10,256 bases of DNA from Thermoflexus sp042408815 (GCF_042408815.1 NZ_JBHOQR010000017.1:1-10256), one strand, 5' to 3'. Positions 1 to 7,404 are shown, counted from the first letter of the stretch. Numbers and translations: made by a program. Notes: a model not told the origin generated them from the letters alone.

Positions 1-40
1 TCCACCGCGTCCCCTATGGGGACGGCCATTGTCAAACACC
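1..40. repeat. Hairpin resembling a terminal CRISPR-type repeat, cut by the window edge
   Basis: Bases 9-14 (GTCCCC) and 18-23 (GGGGAC) form a perfect 6-bp stem around the loop TAT. The flanks read ACCGC on the left and GGCCATTG then TCAAAC on the right. The overall form, a short GC stem in the middle of about 37 bases with a CAAAC-like end, resembles CRISPR repeats. Only one copy is visible and the left end is truncated, so no array can be called. Read on the minus strand, an ATG at 29-27 opens a short reading frame (MAVPIGDAV) that runs out of the window, so this could instead be the start of a gene. Confidence 0.25.
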
Positions 41-43
41 GGC

Positions 44-70
44 GCCGCGAAGCGGCCTGCCGAAGGGCAG
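44..70 (-). terminator. Tandem stem-loops downstream of the lipoprotein gene, possible terminator
   Basis: Two adjacent perfect 5-bp hairpins lie about 75 bases past the lipoprotein stop codon: CTGCC/GGCAG (57-61 with 66-70) and GCCGC/GCGGC (44-48 with 52-56). There is no clear T tract after them on the minus strand (GCCGGTGTTTG follows), so intrinsic termination is uncertain. Confidence 0.25.
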
Positions 71-141
71 AAGCCACCTCGGCACGGAAGGACGGATTGT
101 CCTGCCCAGGCCTCTGTCCCGACCGTTTGCCCGGTGGGCCC

Positions 142-3066
142 TTACCCCTTGCACTTGCCCGCCGAGCCGGCGTTGAAGATGGCCTGGATCTCCTGCGGTG
201 TGAGGGCCCGGTTGAAGTACTCGACTTCGTCCACAATGAGCTCTCCGGATTCCACGCCATCGCCTCCGATGAGCAGAGGGAAGTTGTTGCTGATGTCACC
301 CAGTGGCGGGAAGCTATAAGCGCTAGGAGGTACGAGATTTCCGTTCACGTAGAGGTCCAGATAGGGATACGTTCCCGATCGTCGCAGCACCATGGCAACG
401 TGTACCCATTGATTTGCAGGGATAGCGCCAACAGAAACGTTGAATTTGCCGCTTATATCTTTGACAGCCGCAAACACCTGAGGACCACTGACCGCCTCCT
501 GTATACGCAGAATATATCCGGGTCCCAGCTGTCCCAAATTAAACGGGTACGGTGGTGATGGCGTACCTCCGCCCCCCAGCATCTTCCTGGCTATGGTGAT
601 GGTCTTGGTAGTGTGGTCAACTGCAGAGTAATAGATCCAGGCATCGACGGTGAATTCCCCGTTGCCGGGGTTCAGCGGTGCAGCAGGGGGGACCTCCACG
701 TAACTCTGATTGCCAAACAGGAGAGCAGAGGCCACCCGGCCCGCGACCGATCGAGGCCACGTTGAAGGGCCGATCGGGCCTGGTATAGCCTTTCCGTGAA
801 GCCCACCTTTGATATCGACAGCCGTGATGCCCGAGGTCTCATCGAGCGGCCACCAGGCCACCAGCCCCTCCGGCGCCCGGATGCACGCTATACGTGTAGG
901 CGTGGGCGTTGGCGTAGGCGGAGGAGTAGGCGAGGCCTCCTGGTAGTTGGCGAACGGCAGAGTTACCGTTTGTCCCGGCGATACTGTTACCGTTGTGGAA
1001 CCGCCTGGGGGCGAGATGGGAGTCCATCCAGGGGGGAGGACCTCCTTCACGGTGTAGGTAGCCGGGGCCCTCACCTCCACGCAGGCCCTTCCCTCACGGT
1101 TGGTGCTTACCTGGATGCCGTTTACCACAAACGTCCATCCCGACAGCAGGGGCTCGCCGGGGTCTCGCACTCCGTTCTTGTTCAGGTCGTGGAATTTGAG
1201 AACGCATATGACAGCAGGCCCGGGCGTGGGGGTAGCGGTGGGCGTAGGGCTGGGTGTAGGTGTAGGCGTGCGCGTTGGCGTAGGGCTGGGTGTAGGCGTG
1301 GGCCTGCGCGTTGGCGTAGGCGTAGGGCTGGGCGTAGGTTTCCGGTTGCCAAAAAGAACCTGCACTGTCTGGCCCGGCGAGACGGTAACGGTTTGCGAAG
1401 TATTCGTTGTTGGAGTCCAGCCCGGCTGGCCTTGCTCGCTCACCGTGTAGGTACCCGGCGCAAGCACCAACCGACACGCCGGTTTCTCTTTGTCCGTGGT
1501 GACCGTGCCGATAATGTTCCCCTGGCTATCTTTGATGTCGAACTTCCAGCCAAAGAGTGGAGGCTCGTTGGGATCTTGCACACCATCACCATCCAGGTCC
1601 TCGAACTTCACCACGCAGATTTGCCCTTTGCACTTGCCCGCCGAGCCGGCGTTGAAGATGGCCTGGATCTCCTGCTCGCTAAGCGCCCGCTTGAATAGCT
1701 CGACCTCATCCAGATCGCCCGGGAAATTTCCACCTCCGCCTTGTGCCGGCACACGCACGCCCAGATAAAAGTCGCTCTTATTGTCCAAATTATTCCCGAG
1801 GATCTGGGACGTGCCGGTGTACACCAGCTTCCCATCTACATAGATGCGGACTTGCTTAGCAACCACGTCCGCCACCGCGGCAATGTGGTGCCACTTCCCA
1901 TCAGCAACATCTGGGGAGTTCACCGCGTTGTGGTTCTCAAAGGAGCCGGCGTGCATAACTTGGAGGGCCGGCACCGCCTTGCCACCGGTGTACTGAGCAC
2001 TTCGGTAGAGGTGCAGGTGATACCCCGCGTTCTGGTCGCGCTTGTCCTGCAGCACGACCACGCCCGCACCTTGCCACTCTGTCCGCACCCAGGCGTCAAT
2101 GGTAAAACTCCCTGACCCCACATTGAGCTCAGGATGGTCGGGAACTCGTACAAAATCGTCTTTGCCGTCGAAACGCAGCGCACCGGCGACCACACCTGGA
2201 ACAGGGGTCGGCCCGTTCATCCAGGTCCCATCGTTAGGCACTCCGGCAATATCGTGAGCGGTAGGGCCGGACGTTTCATCTAAAGGCCACCAGGCCACCA
2301 GCCCCTCCGGCGCCCGGATGCACGCTATAGGTGTAGGACTGGGGGTGAAGGTGGGCGTTGGCGGCACCGTGGGTGTAGGTGTAGGCGTGCGCGTTGGCGT
2401 AGGCGGAGGGCAAGGGCAGAGGCTCACCTCCAGCCGGAGCCAGTCTACGGCGGTGTCGTCCTGAATGCCCACGGTGAGGCTCCCTGAGCTCGTCATCCCC
2501 GGCAGCAGACTGATGAACCCACCGGTCCCATCGGGCAGGTTTGCCAGGTTAAAGGTGAACTCGACCCCCTGGATGTTCACCCACTGACCACCCTGCGGCC
2601 AGGAACTGCCGGAAGGAGGAGCTGTGTTCAGGAGCACCGGCCAGTTTGAGGGGGGAGGAGTAAGACCCCCATAGGGGCCGGGGCCAAAGGCAGCGTTCCA
2701 CACCGCACTTCCAGCGCTCAAAGTAATGGTGTCGTTGACAGGGCCACCTGGGAGCGGGCGGAGACGGGCTTTGAGGACGGCCCCGGTGACGCAGAGGCCT
2801 GGAGGTACGCTCAGATGGAAGGAGTGCTCGAAGATCTGGTTGCCCTGAGTCTGGTCAAACTGGCCCTTATCGGTGGGAGGTCCTGGAGTGCTGAAGTTAT
2901 CCTCGTCCCCGGCAAAGAGGGTCTGTGCAAGGCAGGGCGTGAGAGTCAGGGTCTTGATGGGAGGCACGGTCGTGGGAGGCCGGTTGCAGGCCGCCCCCAC
3001 TGCAACGGCCAGAAGCCCCACGAGCAAGGATCCCAATCCATGACGGAAGAAACGAATGGGGAACAT
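142..3066 (-). CDS. Putative surface lipoprotein with two LamG domains, two SdrD B-like domains and Pro-Thr linkers
   Basis: This encodes 974 residues. The start at 3066 is chosen because AAGGAGG sits five bases upstream and a lipoprotein-like signal follows at once: basic FRHG, a hydrophobic stretch (residues 11-26) and Cys27. The frame stays open upstream to 3204, but that extension has no signal. The lipobox ends GAAC, with Gly at -3 in place of the usual Leu, so lipidation is likely but not certain. Layout: residues 40-216 form a domain I do not recognise; 219-246 is a Pro-Thr linker; 250-480 is LamG (concanavalin A-like); 483-574 is an SdrD B-like domain with a calcium-type loop, DLDGDGVQDPNE; 576-616 is a linker; 619-707 is a second B-like domain (DLNKNGVRDPGE); 711-725 is a linker; 727-974 is a second LamG. 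Both LamG domains start IACIRAPEGLVAWWPLDETSG and end IQAIFNAGSAGKCKG. Such proteins usually bind glycans or surfaces. No catalytic residues or wall anchor are visible. It follows the sigma gene by 169 bases. Confidence 0.85.
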   Translation of the reverse strand: MFPIRFFRHGLGSLLVGLLAVAVGAACNRPPTTVPPIKTLTLTPCLAQTLFAGDEDNFSTPGPPTDKGQFDQTQGNQIFEHSFHLSVPPGLCVTGAVLKARLRPLPGGPVNDTITLSAGSAVWNAAFGPGPYGGLTPPPSNWPVLLNTAPPSGSSWPQGGQWVNIQGVEFTFNLANLPDGTGGFISLLPGMTSSGSLTVGIQDDTAVDWLRLEVSLCPCPPPTPTRTPTPTPTVPPTPTFTPSPTPIACIRAPEGLVAWWPLDETSGPTAHDIAGVPNDGTWMNGPTPVPGVVAGALRFDGKDDFVRVPDHPELNVGSGSFTIDAWVRTEWQGAGVVVLQDKRDQNAGYHLHLYRSAQYTGGKAVPALQVMHAGSFENHNAVNSPDVADGKWHHIAAVADVVAKQVRIYVDGKLVYTGTSQILGNNLDNKSDFYLGVRVPAQGGGGNFPGDLDEVELFKRALSEQEIQAIFNAGSAGKCKGQICVVKFEDLDGDGVQDPNEPPLFGWKFDIKDSQGNIIGTVTTDKEKPACRLVLAPGTYTVSEQGQPGWTPTTNTSQTVTVSPGQTVQVLFGNRKPTPSPTPTPTRRPTPTPSPTPTRTPTPTPSPTPTATPTPGPAVICVLKFHDLNKNGVRDPGEPLLSGWTFVVNGIQVSTNREGRACVEVRAPATYTVKEVLPPGWTPISPPGGSTTVTVSPGQTVTLPFANYQEASPTPPPTPTPTPTRIACIRAPEGLVAWWPLDETSGITAVDIKGGLHGKAIPGPIGPSTWPRSVAGRVASALLFGNQSYVEVPPAAPLNPGNGEFTVDAWIYYSAVDHTTKTITIARKMLGGGGTPSPPYPFNLGQLGPGYILRIQEAVSGPQVFAAVKDISGKFNVSVGAIPANQWVHVAMVLRRSGTYPYLDLYVNGNLVPPSAYSFPPLGDISNNFPLLIGGDGVESGELIVDEVEYFNRALTPQEIQAIFNAGSAGKCKG
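149..196. repeat. 48-bp direct repeat, copy A (3' end of the second LamG module)
   Basis: This 48-bp stretch is identical to 1628-1675. It encodes most of the closing helix of the LamG module (QEIQAIFNAGSAGKC). The next base on the downstream side differs (g at 197, t at 1676), and the rest of the two modules has diverged strongly. Confidence 0.9.
848..892. repeat. 45-bp direct repeat, copy B (5' end of the second LamG module)
   Basis: This 45-bp stretch is identical to 2285-2329. It encodes the opening strand of the LamG module (IACIRAPEGLVAWWP), directly after a Pro-Thr linker. It marks the opposite edge of the same duplicated module as the 149-196 repeat. Confidence 0.9.
892..936 (-). repeat. 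Pro-Thr linker coding repeat 3
   Basis: This short low-complexity tract encodes SPTPPPTPTPTPTRI, a likely extended and flexible spacer between the second SdrD B-like domain and the second LamG domain. The DNA is a degenerate GGCGTA/GGTGTA hexamer repeat on the plus strand. Confidence 0.8.
1219..1341 (-). repeat. Pro-Thr linker coding repeat 2 (longest)
   Basis: This hexamer-based low-complexity tract (plus strand GGCGTA, GGTGTA, GGGCTG units) encodes about 40 residues of Pro-Thr-Pro-Ser repeats with a few Arg. It separates the two SdrD B-like domains. Such tracts often change length by slippage, so the length may vary between strains. Confidence 0.85.
1628..1675. repeat. 48-bp direct repeat, copy A' (3' end of the first LamG module)
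   Basis: This stretch is identical over 48 bp to 149-196. The copies are 1479 bp apart, close to the 1437-bp distance between the two 45-bp repeats, which fits duplication of one module with different linker lengths. Confidence 0.9.
2285..2329. repeat. 45-bp direct repeat, copy B' (5' end of the first LamG module)
   Basis: This stretch is identical over 45 bp to 848-892 and encodes the opening of the first LamG domain. Confidence 0.9.
2329..2412 (-). repeat. Pro-Thr linker coding repeat 1
   Basis: This encodes about 28 residues of Pro-Thr repeats between the N-terminal unknown domain and the first LamG domain. Nucleotide composition is the same hexamer type as the other two linkers. Confidence 0.8.
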
Positions 3067-3235
3067 GGGCCCCTCCTTGAGTTGGGATAGGATATCCCCT
3101 CCGGTTTTCGCGAGTCTGGCTGCGCCGATCCCTCCGTCGCGCGCAGACCGCCGGGCGATCCGGCTTCCACCGGTGTGGCCCTGCGATCGGGGCGCTCTAC
3201 TCATGAGACGTCGGAAGCCCGGGGGATCTTACATG

Positions 3236-4543
3236 CTATCGGCAGCGCACCCGAAGGGTATGCCGCTCCCCGGGGCGCAGGGTGATCCCATGGGGACCGG
3301 GGGGCAAATCGGCTCCATCCCATTCGGCTGCCGTCAAGCCTTCGATGGGGAGATCGAAGACCAGCCCATAGGCGGCCACCCGGATCCCATCCTCCTGGCG
3401 CTGGAGGATGAGCGTGACTGGAGGCAAGCGGGCGATCTCCGTTGCGCCCGTTTCGATCCTGACAGGCACCTCCATGTTGGGCAGGATCCGAAGCAGGTGG
3501 ACGGCGGGTGAGGAACTCACCAGTGGGGGGCAATTCCGATTCTCCACGCGCACTTCGGCGGATGCGGACCCCGTGATCCGGAGAACGAGGGCGGCGGCGG
3601 CCAGGCCCAGCATCACCACGCCTGTCAGGAGGACGACCCCCAGGCCCTGGAGCAGGCCTATCCCCGCCGCGCCTGCCGCTCCCACGGCGATCCCCCCTGC
3701 CCTTAGGGCTTGCGCCGCCTGGCTCAGGCGCTCCCGGGCCCGCTGGGCGCGCTCCGGGGAGGGGGGAAGCATGGGGATCCCGCCCAGCCATTCCGTCGCG
3801 GAAAGGTACCGCCGGCGTGTCTCCTGACACGCCGCGCAACGCTCCAGATGCTGTCGGAGAGCCCGGCGCAGGTCCGGGGTGAGAGCGGGAGGCGGTTCTT
3901 CCGGCCCTCCTGTGATCGCCGCCAGGGTGGGGCATGCCCGCCGGCCCACGCGAAGGAGGATCCAGGCGGCCATCGCCTCCTCGAGATGAGCCCGGGCCCG
4001 GTTCAGGCGAGTGTGGATCGCCCCTCTCGAGCGGCCGAAGACCGCGGCGAGCTCCGCGGGGGTCAGTCCGTGGCGGAGATGCAGATCCAGCAGCATGGCT
4101 TCCTCCTCCGGGAGCGCCTGTAAGGCCTCACGGAGGATCGCCATCCGCTCCCTCCGGAGGAGTTCCCTTTCCACCCCTTCATCCGGCGCTTGGGGTTCTG
4201 TCTCCTCGGCTTCTTCCTGCCCACCCTCGGCCCATCGAACGTGGCGGCGGGATCTTCGGAGAACGTCGTAAATCTCTCGGCGGGCGATGGTGTAGAGGTA
4301 AGCCCGGAAATGGCGGGGAGGCTGGCGAGGACGGCCTTCCAGGAGCTTAAGGAATGTCTCCTGAGCCACATCCATTGCCTCATCCGGATCCCCCAGCATG
4401 CGACAGGCCAGATCATAGACACGGGGGAAATACCGCTCGTAAAGCCAAGAGAAGGCCTCTGGATCGCCCTGAAGCATCCGGGCAGCGATGGCTTCCTCTG
4501 AAGTCTCGGAAGAGGTTGAGGAAAGGTCGGTCGGATTTCCCAT
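3236..4543 (-). CDS. ECF sigma factor fused to a zinc-finger-like anti-sigma segment, a membrane segment and a C-terminal domain
   Basis: This encodes 435 residues. The start at 4543 is preferred because AAAGGAA lies four bases upstream and sigma homology begins soon after; an ATG at 4651 lies inside the promoter island. Residues 22-100 match sigma-70 region 2 (FPRVYDLACRMLGDPDEAMD, then AQETFLKLL). An acidic linker follows, and residues 135-190 match region 4 (LPEEEAMLLDLHLRHGLT, then FGRSRGAIHTRLNRARAHL). Unlike a usual ECF factor of roughly 160-200 residues, the chain continues. Residues 225-250 carry H232xxxC236xxC239, the pattern of anti-sigma zinc fingers (HC2 type). Residues 282-322 are Gly/Ala/Leu/Val-rich and probably cross the membrane. 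The last 110 residues are likely outside and resemble nothing I recognise. The protein thus appears to hold sigma factor and membrane-bound inhibitor in one chain. It is probably self-regulated from its own promoter and may control the lipoprotein gene downstream. Confidence 0.88.
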   Translation of the reverse strand: MGNPTDLSSTSSETSEEAIAARMLQGDPEAFSWLYERYFPRVYDLACRMLGDPDEAMDVAQETFLKLLEGRPRQPPRHFRAYLYTIARREIYDVLRRSRRHVRWAEGGQEEAEETEPQAPDEGVERELLRRERMAILREALQALPEEEAMLLDLHLRHGLTPAELAAVFGRSRGAIHTRLNRARAHLEEAMAAWILLRVGRRACPTLAAITGGPEEPPPALTPDLRRALRQHLERCAACQETRRRYLSATEWLGGIPMLPPSPERAQRARERLSQAAQALRAGGIAVGAAGAAGIGLLQGLGVVLLTGVVMLGLAAAALVLRITGSASAEVRVENRNCPPLVSSSPAVHLLRILPNMEVPVRIETGATEIARLPPVTLILQRQEDGIRVAAYGLVFDLPIEGLTAAEWDGADLPPGPHGITLRPGERHTLRVRCR

Positions 4544-4650
4544 AGCGTTCCTTTTGCACGGAATCGATGGGACCCGAGCTGCCGCAGGGAACCCCTGGAG
4601 CCGCCAGTGGGAGGTGGGTGAGGACGGGGAGCCCGCGCGCGCCTGTACCA

Positions 4651-4675
4651 TAATTATAATTCATAACTATAATTA
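4651..4675. promoter_or_regulatory. AT-rich inverted repeat, candidate operator
   Basis: The arms TAATTATAATT (4651-4661) and AACTATAATTA (4665-4675) match at 10 of 11 positions around the spacer CAT. It is a pure AT island in GC-rich surroundings and overlaps the -10 element and spacer of the likely sigma-gene promoter, where a dimeric regulator could block RNA polymerase. It could also simply be an AT-rich promoter whose symmetry is incidental. Confidence 0.45.
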
Positions 4676-4681
4676 AGGTAA
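4653..4681 (-). promoter_or_regulatory. Putative promoter of the sigma factor gene
   Basis: On the minus strand a perfect TATAAT lies at 4658-4653. Seventeen bases upstream is TTACCT (4681-4676), a weak match to TTGACA. The predicted start of transcription lies near 4646, giving an untranslated leader of about 100 bases before the ATG at 4543. TATAAT also occurs on the plus strand here (4655-4660 and 4668-4673), but no plus-strand gene follows. Confidence 0.5.
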
Positions 4682-4702
4682 GATCCTCGTGCAACCTGTC
4701 GT

Positions 4703-5470
4703 CTATCCTCCGTTCCCCAGCGCCTGTCGGATGGCCCAGACGGTTTGGAGGAAGGCGGGGTGCGACCAGCGGTTGGCGCCCCGGGGGCGGGGGGCGGGGA
4801 TCTGGATCTCCGCGACGATGGCCCCTGGCCGCGGGCTCATCACCAGGACGCGATCCGCCAGCCATGCGGCTTCGTGGACATCGTGGGTGACCATTAGGAC
4901 CGTTTTGCGATGGCGTTCCCATAGTTCGATCAGCATCGCGTTCAGCCGCTCCCGCGTGATGGCATCCAGTGTGGCGAAGGGCTCGTCCAGGAGCAGGATA
5001 TCCGGATCCGCGGCCAGAGCCCGAGCCAGAGCCACCCGTTGCTGCATGCCGCCGGAGAGCTCACGGGGATAGGCATGCTCGAAACCCTGCAGGCCGACCT
5101 GTTCCAGGAGCGCCTGCGCTCGCCGGGCGGCCTCGGGCCCGGGCCATCCGCTCAATTCCAGCGGCAGCCGCGCGTTCTCCAGCGCTGTCCGCCATGGCAG
5201 CAGGGAATCTTTCTGGAACACGATTCCGATCCGTCGATCCGGCCCCCGAAGGGGTTGATCTCCCAGCCAGATCTCCCCCTGCGTGGGGGGGAGCAGGCCG
5301 GCCAGGATGCGCAGCAGCGTGGTCTTGCCGCATCCCGAAGGTCCCACCAGGCAGACGAACTCCCCCTGCCGCAACCTCAGGGAAACCTCCCGCAGCGCCC
5401 AGACCTCCCCTCGCCCCGTTCGATAGCAGTGGGCGATATGGCGCGCCATCAGAAGCGGTCGATCGGTCAT
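4703..5470 (-). CDS. ABC transporter ATPase of the NitT/TauT type, partner of the RibXY-like importer
   Basis: This encodes 255 residues, the usual size for SsuB/TauB/ThiZ-type ATPases. The start at 5470 overlaps the stop of the upstream binding-protein gene in an ATGA arrangement, which points to coupled translation; the open frame upstream (to 5659) lies inside that gene. Motifs in order: Walker A GPSGCGKTT (residues 43-51), Q-loop Gln86, signature LSGGMQQ (138-144), Walker B ILLLDE (158-163), D-loop ATLD, and H-loop His196 in MVTHD. All catalytic residues are present, so it should power uptake. It sits last in an operon with permease and binding protein under an FMN riboswitch, so riboflavin or a related flavin is the most likely cargo. 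No gene symbol is given because RibZ is also used for an unrelated transporter. Confidence 0.92.
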   Translation of the reverse strand: MTDRPLLMARHIAHCYRTGRGEVWALREVSLRLRQGEFVCLVGPSGCGKTTLLRILAGLLPPTQGEIWLGDQPLRGPDRRIGIVFQKDSLLPWRTALENARLPLELSGWPGPEAARRAQALLEQVGLQGFEHAYPRELSGGMQQRVALARALAADPDILLLDEPFATLDAITRERLNAMLIELWERHRKTVLMVTHDVHEAAWLADRVLVMSPRPGAIVAEIQIPAPRPRGANRWSHPAFLQTVWAIRQALGNGG

Positions 5471-6477
5471 CGCCCGCGCTCCACCTGGGGCCAGAGCTCC
5501 TCTACGAAGGCGTTGGTGAAAGCGGCCTGCAGATCCCCGGGCTCCTTCAGCTGACCCATCCGCACCAGCACGGCCGTCATCTGCTGCCAAGCGCGGAGAT
5601 CCGAGCGGCCCGGCAACTCGGCTTGCCATAATGGCAGCGTTGCCTGCAGCACCTCCCACTGGGCCTGTTCGTTCTCGCCGCTCAACCCTTCCACATACTT
5701 CTTGCTGATCTCGAACGCCTCCCGGGGGTTCCGCAGCGTATCCCGCAGGCCTCGCAGGAACGCCCGCAGGAATCGTCGCACCAGATCCGGCTGATTCTGG
5801 ATGGTTCGCTCGTTGGTGATGATGCCGTTGCCGACCAGGGCCGCGTAATCCGCCACATCGATGACGTTCACCGTGAAGCCGGCCCGCCGTAGAACCAGCG
5901 GCTCGTTGTTGATGTACCCCACCGCCGCATCGACCCTCCCCTCCTTCACAGCTGCCACCTGGGTGAAGCCTCCCAGATCCACCGCCTCTACTTCCTCATC
6001 CCGGATCCCGGCAGCGTAGAGCAGGGCCTTGAATCCCACATAGGAAGCGCCGAAAAAACCCGGGAGGCCCACTTTCCGGCCCCGAAGATCCGAGGGGGTC
6101 CGGATCCCCTTCTCCGCTATCGCGAACACGGCGATGGGATATCGCTGATACCACTGGGCGATCATCACAATGGGCAGCCCCTGGGCCCGGGCCAGCGGCA
6201 CCTGCTCGCCGCTTACCAGAGCGAAGGGCAGCTGTCCGGCCCCCACCAGCTGCACACCGTTGGTTTCGAAACTGTAATCAAAGGAGAGCTCGATTCCTTC
6301 CTGGGCGAAGTAGCCTTTCTCAACGGCTACATAGAAGGGGGCGAACTGCACGTTGGCGATGTAGCCCATGGGCAGACGGATTGAGGTAGGGGTGGCCGGT
6401 GCGGGCGGGCCGGCGAGCGCCTGACAGGCGGTCAGGGCGATGAGGAGCAATCCGGAAGGTATCCAGGGATGCCGCAT
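5467..6477 (-). CDS. ribY: RibY-like substrate-binding lipoprotein (NMT1/THI5 family) of an ABC importer
   Basis: This encodes 336 residues. GGAGGTG four bases before the ATG sets the start. The N terminus is a lipoprotein signal with canonical lipobox LTAC and Cys18, so the protein should be anchored outside the membrane. A Pro-Ala-Thr-rich spacer follows to about residue 32. The body is NMT1/THI5-like: MGYIANVQFAPFYVAVEKGY (37-56) is the typical opening strand and helix, PSDLRGRKVGLPGFFGASY (128-146) the typical hinge region, and the INNEP stretch (189-193) a usual ligand-side loop. Relatives bind thiamine pyrimidine precursors (ThiY), nitrate, sulfonates or riboflavin (RibY). The FMN aptamer upstream is the reason to favour riboflavin; residues alone do not settle it. 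The gene sits between permease (66-base gap) and ATPase (4-base overlap). The symbol is an inference from context. Confidence 0.82.
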   Translation of the reverse strand: MRHPWIPSGLLLIALTACQALAGPPAPATPTSIRLPMGYIANVQFAPFYVAVEKGYFAQEGIELSFDYSFETNGVQLVGAGQLPFALVSGEQVPLARAQGLPIVMIAQWYQRYPIAVFAIAEKGIRTPSDLRGRKVGLPGFFGASYVGFKALLYAAGIRDEEVEAVDLGGFTQVAAVKEGRVDAAVGYINNEPLVLRRAGFTVNVIDVADYAALVGNGIITNERTIQNQPDLVRRFLRAFLRGLRDTLRNPREAFEISKKYVEGLSGENEQAQWEVLQATLPLWQAELPGRSDLRAWQQMTAVLVRMGQLKEPGDLQAAFTNAFVEELWPQVERGR

Positions 6478-6543
6478 CGTTCACCTCCATGGCGGGGTGC
6501 AAGATCGATGACAAACCCATCCGGCGCTTCCATGGGGAAGCGC

Positions 6544-7323
6544 TCATTCTCTCTGTGCCCATCGATGCTCTAGGGTGGAGATCATCCCGTAAAGCAACAG
6601 GGCCTGGGAGGCTAGGAGCAAGATCCCTCCGAACACCAAGGGGGTGTCATAGAGGCCCTGGCCCTGCTTAATCAGGAAACCGATCCCCCGATCCGCACTG
6701 ATCAGCTCCCCTACGAATGCCCCGATCACCGAAAGGGTGGCGCCGATTTTCAGGCCCCCGAAGATCACTGGAAGGGCCGCAGGCCACTCCAGCTTCCAGA
6801 AGGTCTGCCACCGCGTAGCCTGCAGGCTGCGGAACAGCTCCCGCCACTCCAGGGGCACTTGGCGGAAACCGGCGATGGCGGCGATCAGGATCGGGAAGAA
6901 GGCGATGAGGGCGCTCACCATGACCCGGGCCAGGAGCCCCGGACCGAACCAGATGATCAAGAGGGGGGCGACCGCGACGATGGGCACTGCCTGGGAGGCC
7001 ACCAGATAGGGGGCCACCATGCGCTCGAACAGGCGCCAGTGGGCGAGGGGATAGGCGAGGCTCAGGCCCATCACTACCCCTAGGCTCAGCCCCAGCCCGA
7101 CCTCGACCGCCGTCGCCCACCAGTGACGCCATAGGGATCCGCTGGCCGCCAGTGCCCACATCCGGGCCGCTACTTGCTCCGGCCCCGGCAGGATAAAGGG
7201 CGGGTAATCCCCCAGACGCACCACCAGGCTCCACAGCAGAACGAAGAGCAATGCCGCCCCCGCTCGAGGGAGCCAGGCCGTATTCCGAACCCTGGCGCTC
7301 CATCCGGTCGCCTTTCCATGCAT
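6544..7323 (-). CDS. ribX: RibX-like ABC transporter permease (BPD_transp_1 family)
   Basis: This encodes 259 residues. The chosen ATG at 7323 follows a modest GGGGGATCGGAA purine stretch; the start is less certain than in its neighbours. The chain has about six hydrophobic segments: roughly residues 20-36, 71-92, 102-122, 130-152, 186-208 and 230-248. Between the fourth and fifth lies the coupling loop that docks on the ATPase, here ELFRSLQATRWQTFWKLEWP (162-181), the SsuC/TauC/ThiX form of the EAA motif. It is the first gene after the FMN riboswitch leader, followed by the binding protein and ATPase, so the three should form one importer. Riboflavin as substrate, and the symbol, are inferred from the riboswitch. 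Related permeases move alkanesulfonates, taurine, nitrate or thiamine precursors. Confidence 0.85.
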   Translation of the reverse strand: MHGKATGWSARVRNTAWLPRAGAALLFVLLWSLVVRLGDYPPFILPGPEQVAARMWALAASGSLWRHWWATAVEVGLGLSLGVVMGLSLAYPLAHWRLFERMVAPYLVASQAVPIVAVAPLLIIWFGPGLLARVMVSALIAFFPILIAAIAGFRQVPLEWRELFRSLQATRWQTFWKLEWPAALPVIFGGLKIGATLSVIGAFVGELISADRGIGFLIKQGQGLYDTPLVFGGILLLASQALLLYGMISTLEHRWAQRE

Positions 7324-7404
7324 TTCCGATCCCCCGATGATGAAGGTCGGAGATCACCCCACCCCGTGAAAGCATGGGGGGAAGCGATCCGAGCGTTCTG
7401 CCCG

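Noticed and set aside
1219..1341. Regular repeats suggesting a CRISPR array or minisatellite element
   Set aside because: The units are about six bases, stay in frame and encode a Pro-Thr linker; there are no spacers.
796..1698. 300-codon plus-strand open frame rich in Arg and Gly
   Set aside because: It is antisense to the lipoprotein gene; its composition is the reverse of the Pro-Thr repeats and GC-rich coding sequence, with no protein-like pattern.
3067..3204. 46-residue N-terminal extension of the lipoprotein frame
   Set aside because: It puts a basic, unrelated stretch before a good signal peptide, and the internal ATG at 3066 has an AAGGAGG ribosome site at ideal distance.
3201..3935. 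244-codon minus-strand open frame overlapping the sigma gene
   Set aside because: It is low in complexity (Gly, Arg, Pro) and lies in another frame of the sigma factor gene, which carries recognisable domains.
4544..4651. 36-residue extension of the sigma factor frame
   Set aside because: Its ATG lies within the AT-rich promoter island; the ATG at 4543 has a good ribosome site and fits the family.
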